Shown: positions 1-8,785, counted from the first letter of the stretch. The stretch is 15,062 nt of DNA from an uncultured Burkholderiales bacterium (GCA_903856875.1 CAIODE010000182.1:1-15062); one strand, 5' to 3'. The notes: generated from the letters alone by a model not told the origin. Numbers and translations are program-made.

Positions 1-820
1 CCTCAGCCATGGCATCCTTTACCCGCTTCAAGGCGCGAATGTCTTCGGCCAAAGTGTAGTGCACCAAGACGGCCGCCTCACCCTCGGCTTGCAAACCATC
101 TAGCATGCGTTGCACGCGGGCCACTTGGCCCGCCAACACCGCTTCGGACAATTTAAAAACATCGTAGCGCGCCACATTCATGACAGCGCTTTCAACTTGT
201 GCATGTGTCAATTCACCAGCGGGGTACAACAAACTCAGCTTTTGAATTTCCTGATGGGCTGCCAGCAAATTACCTTCCACCCTGTCTGCAAAAAATTGCA
301 AACAATTTTGTCCATCTTGGCCAGATGCAACGTTTTGATTTTGCAACTTCAATCGCTGTGCAATCCACTGTGGCAATTGGGCTCTGTCCAAAGAGTCAAT
401 TTGCAAAGAGACGCCAAATTGTTCCAGGGCACCAAACCATGCCCCTTTTTTAGTGGCACTGTCTAAACGGGGGAGCACAAACAGCGTCAAGGTGCTGTCG
501 TTGCCTTCTGCGCTCTTTGCCAGTTGCTGAATCATGGGACTGCCCTCTTTGCCAGGCTTTCCAGTGGGTACGCGAATTTCTAATATTTGGCGCTCGGCAA
601 AAAGGCTCATAGAGCCGCCTGCAGCCAGCACCTCACTCCAATCAAAGTGCGCGCCAGACACCACATGCACGCTGCGTTCGGTATAGCCTTGCTGACGCGC
701 CGCTGCGCGAATGGTATCGGCCGCCTCTTGCACCAACAAGGCCTCATCGCCGTGCAAGGTATAAAGACTTCGCAAGCCTTTCTGCAGATGTGCTTGAAGC
801 TGCGGCAGGGCCAATTGCAT
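1..820 (-). CDS. holA: DNA polymerase III delta subunit, C-terminus cut by window edge
   Basis: The frame opens with ATG at 820 and stays open to the left edge, giving 273 codons. The family is about 340 residues, so roughly the last 70 are missing. It begins MQLALPQLQAHLQKGLRSLY and continues with LYTLHGDEALLVQEAADTI, the HolA N-terminal pattern in which the GDE segment replaces a working P-loop. Later come an LxLFVLPRLD strand, a GNLLAAHQEIQKL helix typical of the delta AAA+-like fold, and a VFKLSEAVLAGQVARVQRML helix. In the family, delta opens the beta sliding clamp as part of the clamp loader in the cytoplasm. The gene starts 22 bases after the lptE stop, so it is probably the same transcript. 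The lptE-holA neighbourhood is common in proteobacteria and supports the call. Start choice is the first in-frame ATG; no strong ribosome-binding site is visible. Confidence 0.93.
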   Translation of the reverse strand, partial: MQLALPQLQAHLQKGLRSLYTLHGDEALLVQEAADTIRAAARQQGYTERSVHVVSGAHFDWSEVLAAGGSMSLFAERQILEIRVPTGKPGKEGSPMIQQLAKSAEGNDSTLTLFVLPRLDSATKKGAWFGALEQFGVSLQIDSLDRAQLPQWIAQRLKLQNQNVASGQDGQNCLQFFADRVEGNLLAAHQEIQKLSLLYPAGELTHAQVESAVMNVARYDVFKLSEAVLAGQVARVQRMLDGLQAEGEAAVLVHYTLAEDIRALKRVKDAMAE

Positions 821-842
821 AAAGACGGGGCGGTGCGCTGGC

Positions 843-1400
843 TTAAAGAGATTTGACCGAAGCCAAGCGGCGCAAAATTTGTTGCACGATGTCAACTTGC
901 ATGTCGCGGTACATCATGGTTTCTTCAATTTCTTTGGACAAGGCTGCAGATTCTAAAAAGCTCAGATCGCGTTGTTGCTGCAACTCAACTTCAGGAATGA
1001 GGTTCTGACCTTGCGGCGTACGCAAACGAAACTTTACTTTCAAGCGCAGTTGCAATTCACGCACTTGACCCGACGCATTCAAACCCACCACCACGCGCTC
1101 GCGCACTTCAGACAGGACATCCAAAATCACCTCAGAGCTAGCCATGTCGCGCGCTTCGGTGAAGACCTTCAAGTTGGCTTGACTGGCCAAATTGCGCCGT
1201 AAATCTGTGCTCAAGGCCGATTGCCGCGGCAAGATCAAAAACAAAGTTTTAAAAGGCAAATCTGCGCTTTGGCGCAATTGAAAACCACAGCCCGACAAAC
1301 CCGTTGCTGCCAAGCCACCCCAAAGTGCGCCGCCTGCCAAACTGCGCCCCAAGGCTTTCAGCGATTGGCGACGGTTCAGGAACTGTTGTGAATTTTTCAT
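843..1400 (-). CDS. lptE: LPS-assembly lipoprotein LptE
   Basis: The protein has 185 residues from ATG at 1400; a further in-frame ATG at 1472 lies inside leuS and is rejected. The N-terminus is a lipoprotein signal with lipobox LSGC, acylated Cys38 and then GFQLRQ, the usual start of mature LptE. The mature part shows the conserved block around TLFLILPRQSALSTDLRRNL and a C-terminal helix with MMYRDMQVDIVQQILRRL. In the family, LptE sits in the outer membrane, plugs the LptD barrel and helps insert lipopolysaccharide. The gene lies 34 bases after leuS and 22 before holA, which is a standard arrangement. An oddity is NRRQSLK at residues 9-15, which resembles a twin-arginine motif ahead of an Ala/Gly-rich core, so export could be through Tat rather than Sec. 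That is inference only. Confidence 0.93.
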   Translation of the reverse strand: MKNSQQFLNRRQSLKALGRSLAGGALWGGLAATGLSGCGFQLRQSADLPFKTLFLILPRQSALSTDLRRNLASQANLKVFTEARDMASSEVILDVLSEVRERVVVGLNASGQVRELQLRLKVKFRLRTPQGQNLIPEVELQQQRDLSFLESAALSKEIEETMMYRDMQVDIVQQILRRLASVKSL

Positions 1401-1434
1401 GCTTGAGTCTTTAGGCGCTGAGATGAAAGTCGCT

Positions 1435-4107
1435 TTACAACACCACGTTGACCAAACGGCCAGGCACCACAATGATTTTCTTCGGTGCAGCGCCAGCGCT
1501 TTGCTTGGTTACTTGTTCATGCGCCGCAACCGCTTGTTCAATGGCTGCTTTGTCAGCATTGGCAGGCACCGTGAGCGAGCCACGCAGCTTGCCGTTGATT
1601 TGCAACATGAGTTCGATTTCATCGCGTTGCAAAGCTGTTTCGTCAACAACAGGCCACGCTACATCGAGCAAATCACCTTGGCTTGCGCCATAGCCCAACT
1701 CGTTCCACAACTGAAAAGCCAAGTGTGGGCAAGCGGGGTACATCACGCGCAACAAGATGGCATAGCACTCTGCCAAGGCGGCGTTGTCATTGACAACTTT
1801 GGATGAAGACAGCGGCGTATCTTCCAGCGTGTTGAGCATCTTCATGAGCGCCGATACCACAGTGTTGTATTGCATGCGCTCGTAGTCGTAATTGGCTTGA
1901 CGCAAAACCGAGTGAATTTCAAGGCGCAATTTTTTGGCATCGGCACTGAAGCTGATGGGCTGCGCACGATCGACGGCTAGGCCAACTTTCAAAGCGCTTT
2001 CAACTTTGACGGCGTAGTTCCATACACGGCGCACAAAACGGTAGCTGCCCTCGACCGCTGCATCATTCCACTCCAAAGTGGCTTCGGGCGGTGCGGTGAA
2101 CATGGTGTAGAGACGCGCAGTGTCGGCGCCGTATTTTTCAATCAGGTCTTGCGGGTCAACGCCGTTGTTTTTCGACTTGGACATGGTGCCCACGCCTTCG
2201 TAGTCGATGGCTGTACCTACAGGCAAATTACCCACAGCATTTTTCAAACGCGCGCCTGTCACTTTGCCATCTTCGGCCAACACATTCTCAACATCGTGCG
2301 GCCAGTAATAATCTTTGCCACCTTTGTCAGTGCGACGTGAAAAAATGTGATTCAACACCATGCCCTGCGTGAGCAGTTTGGTGAAGGGCTCGTCCACTTT
2401 CACCAAGCCCAAATCGCGCATGACTTTGGTCCAGAAGCGCGCATAGAGCAAGTGCAGAATAGCGTGCTCAATGCCGCCAATGTACTGGTCCATCGGCATC
2501 CAGTAATCAGCGCCTTCGGCCACCATCTTGTCGGTATTCTTCGGATCGCAATAGCGCATGAAGTACCAAGACGAATCGACAAACGTGTCCATGGTGTCAG
2601 TCTCACGGCGCGATGGTTTACCGCACACAGGGCACACCACGCCAGCATGAAAGCCTTCATGTTTGTTGAGCGGATTGCCCGAGCCATCGGGAATGCAATC
2701 AAGCGGTAAAACCACGGGCAAATCTTTTTCGGGTACGGGCACAGCGCCGTGTTCATCGCAATGGATGATGGGAATAGGTGTGCCCCAATAGCGCTGACGG
2801 CTGACGCCCCAATCGCGCAAACGCCAAGTGGTTTTCTTTTTGCCCAAATCTTTGGCAGCCAAGTCGGCAGCCACGGCTTCGAGCGCATCTTTGAAACTCA
2901 AACCATCGTATTGGCCAGAGTTGACCAACACGCCGTTGGCCTTGTCGCCAAAGCCATCGTGCCATTCGGTGTGGCTGAAGGTCACACCTTTGGAGGCCAC
3001 CACTTGCTGAATGGGCAATTTGTATTTCAAGGCAAATTCAAAATCGCGCTCGTCGTGCGCAGGCACGCCCATGACGGCGCCGTCGCCGTAGCTCATGAGC
3101 ACATAGTTGCCCACCCACACTTCAACAGCTTTGCCTGTGAGGGGGTGCGAGACAAACAAGCCGGTGGGCATGCCTTCTTTTTCTTTGACTGCCAACTCGG
3201 CTTCGGTGGTGCCGCCCTTTTGGCAAGTCTCGATGAACGTGGCCAATGCGGGTTGCTTGAGCGCTGCGTGCGCTGCCAAAGGATGCTCGGGCGCCACCGC
3301 ACAGAACGTGACGCCCATGATGGTGTCAGGGCGTGTGGTGAACACATACATCTTGCCGTCTTGAATAAGCTGTCCGTCTGCGCCGCGAATGTCATGTAGA
3401 AATGCAAAGCGAACGCCCGTGGATTTGCCAATCCAATTTTCTTGCATGAGCTTCACGCGCTCGGGCCAACCTGGCAATTTGTCGCCAGTGACAAAGTCGA
3501 GCAGTTCTTCCGCGTAATCCGTAATCTTGAGGTAGTAGCCAGGAATTTCTCGCTTCTCGACCACTGCGCCTGTGCGCCAGCCTTTGCCGTCAATCACTTG
3601 CTCGTTGGCCAACACGGTTTGGTCAACCGGATCCCAATTGACGACTTGTGTTTTGCGATAAGCCACGCCCTTTTCTAGCATCTTCAAGAACAACCACTGG
3701 TTCCATTTGTAGTAGCTGGCATCGCAAGTGGCCACTTCGCGGCTCCAGTCAATGGCCAAGCCCATGGCTTGCATCTGCTTTTTCATGTAAGCGATGTTTT
3801 CGTAGGTCCACTTGGCGGGGGGCACACCATTTTTCAAAGCAGCATTCTCTGCAGGCAAACCAAACGCATCCCAGCCCATGGGCATGAGCACGTTGTAGCC
3901 GTTCATGCGCAAATAGCGCGTGAGCATGTCGTTGATGGTGTAGTTGCGCACGTGGCCCATGTGCAGTTTGCCGCTGGGGTAGGGCAACATGGAGCAGGCA
4001 TAAAACTTCTTTTTATGGGCGTCTTCGGTAACGCGGTAAGCGTCGCGAGCATTCCACTGGCTTTGCGCCGCGGGCTCAACTTCTAGGTGGTTGTACTTGT
4101 CTTGCAT
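1435..4107 (-). CDS. leuS: Leucyl-tRNA synthetase
   Basis: The protein has 890 residues, a normal length for bacterial LeuRS. It charges tRNA-Leu with leucine in the cytoplasm and proofreads mischarged products. Seen in order: the class I HIGH-type motif HMGH at residues 49-52 within [15 protein letters not shown]; the CP1 editing domain with the threonine-rich segment [10 protein letters not shown] and [13 protein letters not shown], which carries the editing Asp; [19 protein letters not shown]; a CPVCGKP segment before [19 protein letters not shown]; and the second class I signature as TMSKS at 641-645. The C-terminal tRNA-binding domain ends in [11 protein letters not shown]. The first Lys of canonical KMSKS is Thr here, but the catalytic second Lys is kept. 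It lies 96 bases downstream of the ExbD-like gene. No clear ribosome-binding site precedes the ATG, but homology at the N-terminus ([15 protein letters not shown]) supports it. Confidence 0.98.
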   Translation of the reverse strand: MQDKYNHLEVEPAAQSQWNARDAYRVTEDAHKKKFYACSMLPYPSGKLHMGHVRNYTINDMLTRYLRMNGYNVLMPMGWDAFGLPAENAALKNGVPPAKWTYENIAYMKKQMQAMGLAIDWSREVATCDASYYKWNQWLFLKMLEKGVAYRKTQVVNWDPVDQTVLANEQVIDGKGWRTGAVVEKREIPGYYLKITDYAEELLDFVTGDKLPGWPERVKLMQENWIGKSTGVRFAFLHDIRGADGQLIQDGKMYVFTTRPDTIMGVTFCAVAPEHPLAAHAALKQPALATFIETCQKGGTTEAELAVKEKEGMPTGLFVSHPLTGKAVEVWVGNYVLMSYGDGAVMGVPAHDERDFEFALKYKLPIQQVVASKGVTFSHTEWHDGFGDKANGVLVNSGQYDGLSFKDALEAVAADLAAKDLGKKKTTWRLRDWGVSRQRYWGTPIPIIHCDEHGAVPVPEKDLPVVLPLDCIPDGSGNPLNKHEGFHAGVVCPVCGKPSRRETDTMDTFVDSSWYFMRYCDPKNTDKMVAEGADYWMPMDQYIGGIEHAILHLLYARFWTKVMRDLGLVKVDEPFTKLLTQGMVLNHIFSRRTDKGGKDYYWPHDVENVLAEDGKVTGARLKNAVGNLPVGTAIDYEGVGTMSKSKNNGVDPQDLIEKYGADTARLYTMFTAPPEATLEWNDAAVEGSYRFVRRVWNYAVKVESALKVGLAVDRAQPISFSADAKKLRLEIHSVLRQANYDYERMQYNTVVSALMKMLNTLEDTPLSSSKVVNDNAALAECYAILLRVMYPACPHLAFQLWNELGYGASQGDLLDVAWPVVDETALQRDEIELMLQINGKLRGSLTVPANADKAAIEQAVAAHEQVTKQSAGAAPKKIIVVPGRLVNVVL

Positions 4108-4203
4108 GATGTTGCAAATTGTAGGTGTTTGGCGAGGTGAAATTCCTCTGCAGGTTGCACCGTGCCCTGATTCGCACGCAAAGTGCGTCCACGTTGCAAA
4201 AGA

Positions 4204-4656
4204 TCAGCGCATGTCGGCCTTTGGAGCGGTCTTTGGAGCGTCCGTTCCGGGTGCCGTCACAAAGCCAATTCGGCTTAAGCCGGCCTGCTGGGCAAGACCC
4301 ATGAGTTCAAGAACTTGACCATAAGGAACCGCCTGGTCCACCCGAAGCTGGACTTCCAAATTGGGCTTTTGCGTGGCCAATTGCTGAAGCTCCGTTGGCA
4401 AGGCCGCCAGCGTGACAGGCTTGTCATTGATGAAGAGCTCGCCAGATGATTTCAGGCTGAGGCTAAGTGCTTCAGGCGCCTCCCCCGCTTGAGCGGCCTG
4501 GGATTGGGGCAAGTCAAGGCGAATGGCGCTGGTGAGCAGCGGCGCAGTGAGTATGAATATGACCAACAACACCAGCATCACATCGACCAATGGCGTCACA
4601 TTGATGTCACTGAAGGGTTTGGCCTGCACAGCGCGAGGGAATCGACCAAATGCCAT
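4204..4656 (-). CDS. exbD: ExbD/TolR family biopolymer transport protein
   Basis: The protein has 150 residues. One membrane helix near residues 24-45 follows the family motif FSDINVTPLVDVMLVLLVIF. Asp25 in this helix is the proton-carrying residue of ExbD/TolR proteins. The rest is periplasmic, with a conserved pattern around LFINDKPVTLAALPTELQQL and a VPYGQVLELMGLAQQAGLSRIGFVT segment. In the family it works with the ExbB/TolQ channel to turn proton-motive force into mechanical work on a TonB or TolA partner. The partner gene is not in the window, so ExbD versus TolR cannot be decided here and the symbol is provisional. The start at 4656 has an AAGG sequence about 8 bases upstream. It lies 19 bases after the ExbB-like gene and forms a pair with it. 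The Ala/Pro/Lys-rich tail PGTDAPKTAPKADMR is poorly conserved in kind. Confidence 0.9.
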   Translation of the reverse strand: MAFGRFPRAVQAKPFSDINVTPLVDVMLVLLVIFILTAPLLTSAIRLDLPQSQAAQAGEAPEALSLSLKSSGELFINDKPVTLAALPTELQQLATQKPNLEVQLRVDQAVPYGQVLELMGLAQQAGLSRIGFVTAPGTDAPKTAPKADMR

Positions 4657-4675
4657 GACTTTGCCTTAGAGCCTT

Positions 4676-5320
4676 TTAGTTGTGTCGTCCGGTGAGCAAG
4701 TTCATCAGGTCTTGTGCAAACCCTTCTAGCTCAATTTCAATTTGGGCCACGGTTCGGCCCAACACGTTGTAGGCCAAGACCGCTGGAATGGCCACCGCCA
4801 GGCCCGCGGCGGTCATGACCAAGGCTTCGCCCACGGGGCCAGCTACGCGGTCTAGCGTAATTTGACCGACCTCTGCCATGCCGCTCAGGGCATTGAAAAT
4901 GCCCCACACCGTGCCAAGCAAGCCTACAAATGGCGAAATGGCGCCCACTGTGGCCAGCAGCAATTGCCCCCATTGCAAGCGGTTGACCGTGGCCTGCAAG
5001 CTGTCGCGCAGGACCCGGGTGAGTTGATGCTCTCGTTCGCCAGCCGCCGCCAAGGTGCCGCCCAAGGGCAACAAGGTGGCCTCTAAAAGCGGGGTGACAG
5101 ATTGATCGCGGTCAAATTGCGCGACGCGGGCATGGGCTTCTTCAAATTGAGCGGATTGCCAAAAAACGGCCGTGCTTTGCGGCACATCATGTTTCACTCG
5201 GCGCAGCAAATTGAGTTTCCAAAAAATGACCACCCAAGTGCTGACTGACATGGCCAGCAAAGCCAAAGCCACGAATCGGGTGAGCCAGTCACCTTCAGCC
5301 CAAAAGGTCAATAAATTCAT
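4676..5320 (-). CDS. exbB: MotA/TolQ/ExbB family proton channel protein
   Basis: The protein has 214 residues with three predicted membrane helices at about 13-35, 118-142 and 165-187, as in ExbB and TolQ. The family signature is clear in the second helix region, ISPFVGLLGTVWGIFNAL (residues 128-144), and in GEALVMTAAGLAVAIPAVLAYN (164-185). The long cytoplasmic loop between helices 1 and 2 is rich in Gln, Arg and Glu. The protein should form the inner-membrane pentameric channel around the ExbD-like dimer encoded next. The gene is 11 bases after dapB and 19 before exbD, so all three are probably co-transcribed. No tonB, tolA, tolB or pal is nearby, so the ExbB name is provisional; a TolQ role is the alternative. 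The placement between dapB and leuS is not an iron-uptake context, despite fur being close by. Confidence 0.9.
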   Translation of the reverse strand: MNLLTFWAEGDWLTRFVALALLAMSVSTWVVIFWKLNLLRRVKHDVPQSTAVFWQSAQFEEAHARVAQFDRDQSVTPLLEATLLPLGGTLAAAGEREHQLTRVLRDSLQATVNRLQWGQLLLATVGAISPFVGLLGTVWGIFNALSGMAEVGQITLDRVAGPVGEALVMTAAGLAVAIPAVLAYNVLGRTVAQIEIELEGFAQDLMNLLTGRHN

Positions 5321-5331
5321 GGCCTGTGGCT

Positions 5332-6174
5332 TTATCTCAAGGACAACACATCGAACATGTCAAAGAGGCCCGTTTTTTGGTCCGCTAAAAATCGGACAGC
5401 CCGCAAACTGCCTTGGGCATAGGTGGCTCGACTGGAAGACTTGTGTGTCACTTCAATGCGTTCGCCAGTACCTGCAAATAAAACCGTGTGGTCGCCCACA
5501 ATATCGCCGCCTCGGATGCAGGCAAAGCCAATGCTAGAAGGATCACGCTCACCCGTCACACCCTCGCGGGCATAAACGGCGCAGTCTTTCAAGTCTCGAC
5601 CCAAAGCATCGGCAATGACTTCGCCCATTTTGAGGGCGGTGCCAGATGGCGCGTCCACCTTGTGGCGGTGATGGGCCTCGATGATTTCAATGTCATAGCC
5701 CGTGGCCAGTGCTTTGGCTGCCATTTCAAGCAATTTGAGCGTGACGTTGACGCCCACGCTCATGTTGGGCGCCATGACAATGGCGATGTCTTTGGCGATG
5801 GCTTTGATTTCATTTTTCTCAGCATCGGAAAAACCGGTGGTGCCGATGACGGCCTTGACACCCAAGGCTTGGCAAATTTTCAAGTGCGCCAAGGTGCCTT
5901 CAGGGCGTGTGAAGTCGATGAGGTATTGGGAGTTTTGCAAGCCAAGCTTGAGATCGCCGGTGACCAAGACGCCACTGGCTTTGCCCAAAGCGGCACCAGC
6001 ATCTGTGCCGATAGCAGCACTGCTTGGCAAATCGAGCGCGCCCGTTAAACGGCAATCAGAGGCATTGGCAATGGCCTCTATGAGCATGTGGCCCATGCGG
6101 CCAGACGCGCCAGCAACAGCCACAGCATGCAGAGGTACAGAATGTGAAGAAGCAACTTGTGTCATGTGATGCAT
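5332..6174 (-). CDS. dapB: 4-hydroxy-tetrahydrodipicolinate reductase
   Basis: The protein has 280 residues. It reduces the dihydrodipicolinate-level intermediate with NAD(P)H in the diaminopimelate/lysine pathway, supplying lysine and peptidoglycan precursor in the cytoplasm. The N-terminal Rossmann motif is [10 protein letters not shown] at residues 21-30. [13 protein letters not shown] and GTTGF (111-115) match the nucleotide-binding half, and [11 protein letters not shown] follows. The catalytic signature [15 protein letters not shown] covers 166-180, with His168 and Lys172 matching the E. coli His159/Lys163 pair. The C-terminal [18 protein letters not shown] and [13 protein letters not shown] are also standard. 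The start at 6174 overlaps the bamE stop as TGATG, suggesting translational coupling. An in-frame ATG three codons later (6165) is an alternative start. The gene after it is the ExbB-like one, 11 bases away. Confidence 0.97.
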   Translation of the reverse strand: MHHMTQVASSHSVPLHAVAVAGASGRMGHMLIEAIANASDCRLTGALDLPSSAAIGTDAGAALGKASGVLVTGDLKLGLQNSQYLIDFTRPEGTLAHLKICQALGVKAVIGTTGFSDAEKNEIKAIAKDIAIVMAPNMSVGVNVTLKLLEMAAKALATGYDIEIIEAHHRHKVDAPSGTALKMGEVIADALGRDLKDCAVYAREGVTGERDPSSIGFACIRGGDIVGDHTVLFAGTGERIEVTHKSSSRATYAQGSLRAVRFLADQKTGLFDMFDVLSLR

Positions 6175-6728
6175 CAGCGCTTGGCTGGTTCAAGCGGGGG
6201 GTAAGAACTGGGCAGCGGCAAGGCCGCGGCTGGGGCCTGATCGGCTTTGCGAACGGGGGCTGGGAATTTGCGCAAATCTTCTTCTTTGGCTTCTAACTCA
6301 GGCACCTTCGCACTGGGTTTTTTGACCACCAATTTGGTGACGAACTCAGTTTCGCTGGGCAACTCATCGCCTGTGACGCGATCGAGCACATCGCCTTTGA
6401 ACCAAATACTGAGGCTAAAGCTTTGAGCTGGCACACCCTGGCGGCGAATGGTGAAGACGTAGTCCCAGCGCTGCTCGTGAAACACGCTGGCAACCAAGGG
6501 CGTGCCCAGAACTTCCCTTACCTGCAAGCGCGACATGCCTGGCTTGAGAAATTCTTTTTGTTCACGTGAGACAAAGTTACCTTGCACCACCTCAGGGATG
6601 TACAAAACGGCCTCTGTGGCCACATTGAGACGGGGCAAACTACAGGCACTTAAAAGAACCAACAACAAAGGCACAGCCACGCCCAAAGACAAGGTGTTGT
6701 GCAGAGAAATTCGAATTTGTTTTTTCAT
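6174..6728 (-). CDS. bamE: Outer membrane protein assembly factor BamE (SmpA/OmlA)
   Basis: The protein has 184 residues from ATG at 6728. An earlier in-frame ATG at 6746 would add MACQAS, but the promoter-like element at 6758-6763 would leave that start only about 5 leader bases, so the later one is preferred. The signal peptide starts [11 protein letters not shown] and ends in lipobox LLSAC with Cys29. The BamE core is clear: [38 protein letters not shown], and a [11 protein letters not shown] strand. In the family it is a lipoprotein of the BAM complex that folds outer-membrane barrels. Compared with about 113 residues in E. coli, there is a long C-terminal extension of roughly 50 residues, rich in Pro, Ala, Lys and Glu and probably disordered. 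It is divergent from fur and appears to be the first gene of the cluster running to holA. Confidence 0.94.
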   Translation of the reverse strand: MKKQIRISLHNTLSLGVAVPLLLVLLSACSLPRLNVATEAVLYIPEVVQGNFVSREQKEFLKPGMSRLQVREVLGTPLVASVFHEQRWDYVFTIRRQGVPAQSFSLSIWFKGDVLDRVTGDELPSETEFVTKLVVKKPSAKVPELEAKEEDLRKFPAPVRKADQAPAAALPLPSSYPPLEPAKR

Positions 6729-6757
6729 GGATGCTTGGCAGGCCATATGATGGGGTC

Positions 6758-6787
6758 ATTGTAGCGGTAGCATTCGGCTCTGATGAA
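6758..6787 (-). promoter_or_regulatory. Candidate sigma-70 promoter for bamE operon
   Basis: Read on the minus strand there is TTCATC (6787-6782), an 18-base spacer, then TACAAT (6763-6758), which matches the -10 consensus at five of six positions. Transcription would begin near 6751 and give a leader of about 23 bases to the bamE ATG at 6728. The -35 is only a partial match. This is prediction from sequence only. Confidence 0.4.
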
Positions 6788-6793
6788 GCCCCT

Positions 6794-6799
6794 TTGACC
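6794..6799 (+). promoter_or_regulatory. Possible -35 element for fur
   Basis: TTGACC matches the -35 consensus at five of six positions and lies 40 bases before the fur ATG. No good -10 hexamer is found 16-18 bases downstream, so the promoter is not secure. The 105 bases between the fur and bamE starts must hold both promoters. I see no convincing 19-bp Fur box, so autoregulation cannot be claimed from the sequence. Confidence 0.2.
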
Positions 6800-6833
6800 A
6801 AAGCCCTTCTCTTTCAATTGCGACTGAAAACAC

Positions 6834-7256
6834 ATGGACGAACTCAAAAGCACCGGACTGAAAGCCACCATTCCCCGGCAAAAGATTTTGGAAATCTTTC
6901 AGAAAGGGGCGCAAAGGCACATGACGGCTGAGGATGTTTTCAAACATTTGCTCAATGACAATGCCGACATCGGCTTGGCCACTGTTTACCGGGTCCTGAC
7001 CCAGTTTGAACAGGCTGGACTGTTAAGCCGAAACCATTTTGAAAGTGGCAAAGCGGTCTATGAGCTGAACGAGGGGCAGCACCACGACCACATGGTGTGC
7101 CTAGACTGCGGCAAAGTTGAAGAGTTTTACGACGCCGAAATTGAAAAACGCCAACACGATGTGGCGCTGTCCAAAGGCTTTGTGATTGCAGATCATGCGC
7201 TCAGTTTGTACGCTCACTGCACCCGAAACCCCTGCCCCCATCGCAACCGAGCTTAA
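6834..7256 (+). CDS. fur: Ferric uptake regulator Fur
   Basis: The protein has 140 residues, typical for Fur. The N-terminal winged helix contains [15 protein letters not shown] (9-23) and [19 protein letters not shown] (46-64), whose helix reads DNA. The dimerisation and metal half has the His-rich [18 protein letters not shown] (83-100) with the CLDC pair Cys89/Cys92. The C-terminal pair is Cys129/Cys134 in [10 protein letters not shown], so both halves of the structural zinc site are kept. In the family, Fe2+-loaded Fur dimers repress iron-uptake genes. ATG at 6834 is the first in-frame start and matches the family N-terminus ([10 protein letters not shown]). It is divergent from bamE, an arrangement known for omlA/bamE and fur in several proteobacteria, and convergent with hprK across 21 bases. 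No strong terminator is seen in that gap. Confidence 0.97.
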   Translation: MDELKSTGLKATIPRQKILEIFQKGAQRHMTAEDVFKHLLNDNADIGLATVYRVLTQFEQAGLLSRNHFESGKAVYELNEGQHHDHMVCLDCGKVEEFYDAEIEKRQHDVALSKGFVIADHALSLYAHCTRNPCPHRNRA

Positions 7257-7277
7257 GTCAGGCTAATTAAGCATCAC

Positions 7278-8219
7278 TCAACCCATGGCAGCGCGTTGGC
7301 GCGCCATGAAGTCTTGGTAGGTGTCGATGCCTCGCATTTGCAAAATGGTGTTGCGCACAGCGGCTTCCACAAGCACCGCAATGTTGCGACCAGCCACCAC
7401 CTGAATGACCACCTTGCGAACCGGAATGCCCAGCACATCTTGCGTGAGCGTTTCTGTGGGAATGCGTTCGTAGTCGCGCTCGAAGTTCTCGTGACGCACC
7501 AAGTGCACGATGAGTTTCAAACGCATTTTGCGGCGCACCGCGGTTTCACCAAAAATACCCCGAATGTCCAGCAGACCAATGCCGCGCACCTCGAGCAAGT
7601 TTTCCAACAACTCTGGGCAGCGACCTTCAATGGTGGTTTGGTTGATGCGAAATAAATCAACGGCGTCATCGGCCACCAAACCATTGCCCCGGGAAATCAA
7701 CTCCAAACCCAACTCGCTCTTACCGAGGCCAGACTCGCCCGTGATCAAGACACCCAAGCCCAAAATGTCCATGAACACGCCGTGCATGGTGGTGCGGTCG
7801 GCAAAGTGTTTGGACAAATAAGCCCTGAGCACATCAATCACAAAAGCCGACGACTCGGGCGTCGAGAACATGGGGATTTGGGCGCCCTCACACACACGAA
7901 GCAAGGCCTCAGGCGCAGTTTGACCATCGGCCAAGACCAACACAGGGGGCTCCAAGGTGACGATGCGCGAAACACGCCTGATGCAATCCTCTTCACTGCC
8001 TCGCAGCAGGTAGGACACCTCGCGTTCACCCAAAATTTGAACGCGGTATGGATGGATGTAGTTCAAATAGCCCACCAAATCGGCACCGGAGCGAGCGGCA
8101 CGGACAGCGACTTCATCGAACCGGCGCTCTGAGGCACCTAAGCCCGCAATCCACTGCCACTTGAGTTTGCCTCGGTGGTCTTCAAACAGCGCGTCTGCGC
8201 TGACGGCGGTAGGCTTCAT
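7278..8219 (-). CDS. hprK: HPr kinase/phosphorylase
   Basis: The protein has 313 residues, full length for the family. It phosphorylates a serine of HPr and can reverse the reaction, linking metabolic state to PTS regulation in the cytoplasm. The Walker A loop GESGLGKS covers 161-168. Conserved [10 protein letters not shown] lies just before it with His146. Acidic DD at 184-185 follows in [11 protein letters not shown], and the family signature [16 protein letters not shown] is at about 209-224. The C-terminal [19 protein letters not shown] is also typical. The start at 8219 has GAGG five bases upstream. It lies 39 bases after ptsN on the same strand, so the pair is probably co-transcribed. 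HPr (ptsH) and enzyme I (ptsI) are not in the window. In betaproteobacteria HprK belongs to an incomplete, regulatory PTS. Confidence 0.96.
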   Translation of the reverse strand: MKPTAVSADALFEDHRGKLKWQWIAGLGASERRFDEVAVRAARSGADLVGYLNYIHPYRVQILGEREVSYLLRGSEEDCIRRVSRIVTLEPPVLVLADGQTAPEALLRVCEGAQIPMFSTPESSAFVIDVLRAYLSKHFADRTTMHGVFMDILGLGVLITGESGLGKSELGLELISRGNGLVADDAVDLFRINQTTIEGRCPELLENLLEVRGIGLLDIRGIFGETAVRRKMRLKLIVHLVRHENFERDYERIPTETLTQDVLGIPVRKVVIQVVAGRNIAVLVEAAVRNTILQMRGIDTYQDFMARQRAAMG

Positions 8220-8258
8220 CTCAACCTCGTTTCGTTGATGGGCTAAAGTTCATCATTC

Positions 8259-8720
8259 TCACTTGGCAGGCAGCCACTTGGCGATCAGATCGTGCAAGCT
8301 GGATGCCGTAGCGCTGCTGGTCATATTGTCCCGAGTACTGGCATTGCTAAGCAACTCTGCAATTTCAGACAAAATTTCCAAGTGCTTTTGGGTGGCCGCT
8401 TCGGGCACCAACAAGAAAATGAGCAACTTCACAGCTTGCTCATCGGGCGCATCGAAGCCAATGGCTTGGGCCAATTGGAATACGGCTGCCATGGGAGACT
8501 TCAAGCCCTTGATGCGGCCATGCGGAATGGCCACACCATGGCCCAAGCCGGTAGAGCCTAAGCGCTCCCTTGCAAACAGGCTGTCAGTGACCAAGGCTCT
8601 GGACAAACCATGCAAATTCTCAAACAGCAAACCCGCCTCTTCAAAAGCGCGCTTCTTGCTGGTGGCGTCTACGCCTACCAGCACTTGTTCAACAGGGAGC
8701 ATGGCTGCAAGTCTGTTCAT
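8259..8720 (-). CDS. ptsN: PTS IIA-like nitrogen regulatory protein (EIIA-Ntr)
   Basis: The protein has 153 residues forming a single EIIA domain. The phospho-acceptor is His67 in GLGHGVAIPHGRIKGL (59-72 region), the hallmark of the family. QAVKLLIFLLVPEAATQKHLEILSEIAELL is the usual second half. In the family it receives phosphate through PtsP/NPr or the EI/HPr chain and acts by protein binding rather than sugar transport, for example on potassium transport and stress regulation. The first ATG (8720) is chosen because MNRLAAMLPVEQVLV aligns with the known N-terminus in Burkholderiales. ATG at 8702 is an alternative. It lies downstream of hpf but is separated from it by an intrinsic terminator, so some expression must come from read-through or from its own promoter. 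A CATAAT -10-like box lies just upstream without a clear -35. Confidence 0.95.
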   Translation of the reverse strand: MNRLAAMLPVEQVLVGVDATSKKRAFEEAGLLFENLHGLSRALVTDSLFARERLGSTGLGHGVAIPHGRIKGLKSPMAAVFQLAQAIGFDAPDEQAVKLLIFLLVPEAATQKHLEILSEIAELLSNASTRDNMTSSATASSLHDLIAKWLPAK

Positions 8721-8760
8721 ATCGAGGGCGGATTATGCACCCTCAGAAAGGTCATCTCCC

Positions 8761-8785
8761 AAAAAAACCGCACCTCAGGGGTGCG
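8761..8785 (-). terminator. Intrinsic terminator after hpf
   Basis: CCGCACC (8767-8773) and GGTGCGG (8779-8785) form a perfect 7-bp GC-rich stem with a 5-base loop. On the minus strand it is followed directly by a run of six T (8766-8761). It sits about 33 bases past the hpf stop and 41 before the ptsN start, so it ends or attenuates transcription between these two genes. Confidence 0.85.

Noticed and set aside
2749..3399. 216-codon plus-strand open frame opposite leuS
   Set aside because: It is antisense to the strongly conserved LeuRS body, with composition that follows from the complementary codons and no recognisable motif.
4118..4123. TACAAT -10-like box just before leuS, suggesting a nearly leaderless leuS transcript
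   Set aside because: No -35 hexamer or extended -10 TG at the right place; the gene is more likely read from the upstream operon.
4171..4190. Small inverted repeat (CGCAC/GTGCG) in the gap between the ExbD-like gene and leuS
   Set aside because: Only 5 bp with no T-run on either strand; too weak for a terminator.
5488..6048. 186-codon plus-strand open frame opposite dapB
   Set aside because: Shadow of dapB; the His/Asp/Gly-rich product is typical of antisense frames in GC-rich genes.
6747..6833. Fur box in the bamE/fur intergenic region
   Set aside because: No 19-bp palindromic GATAAT-type sequence could be found there by eye.
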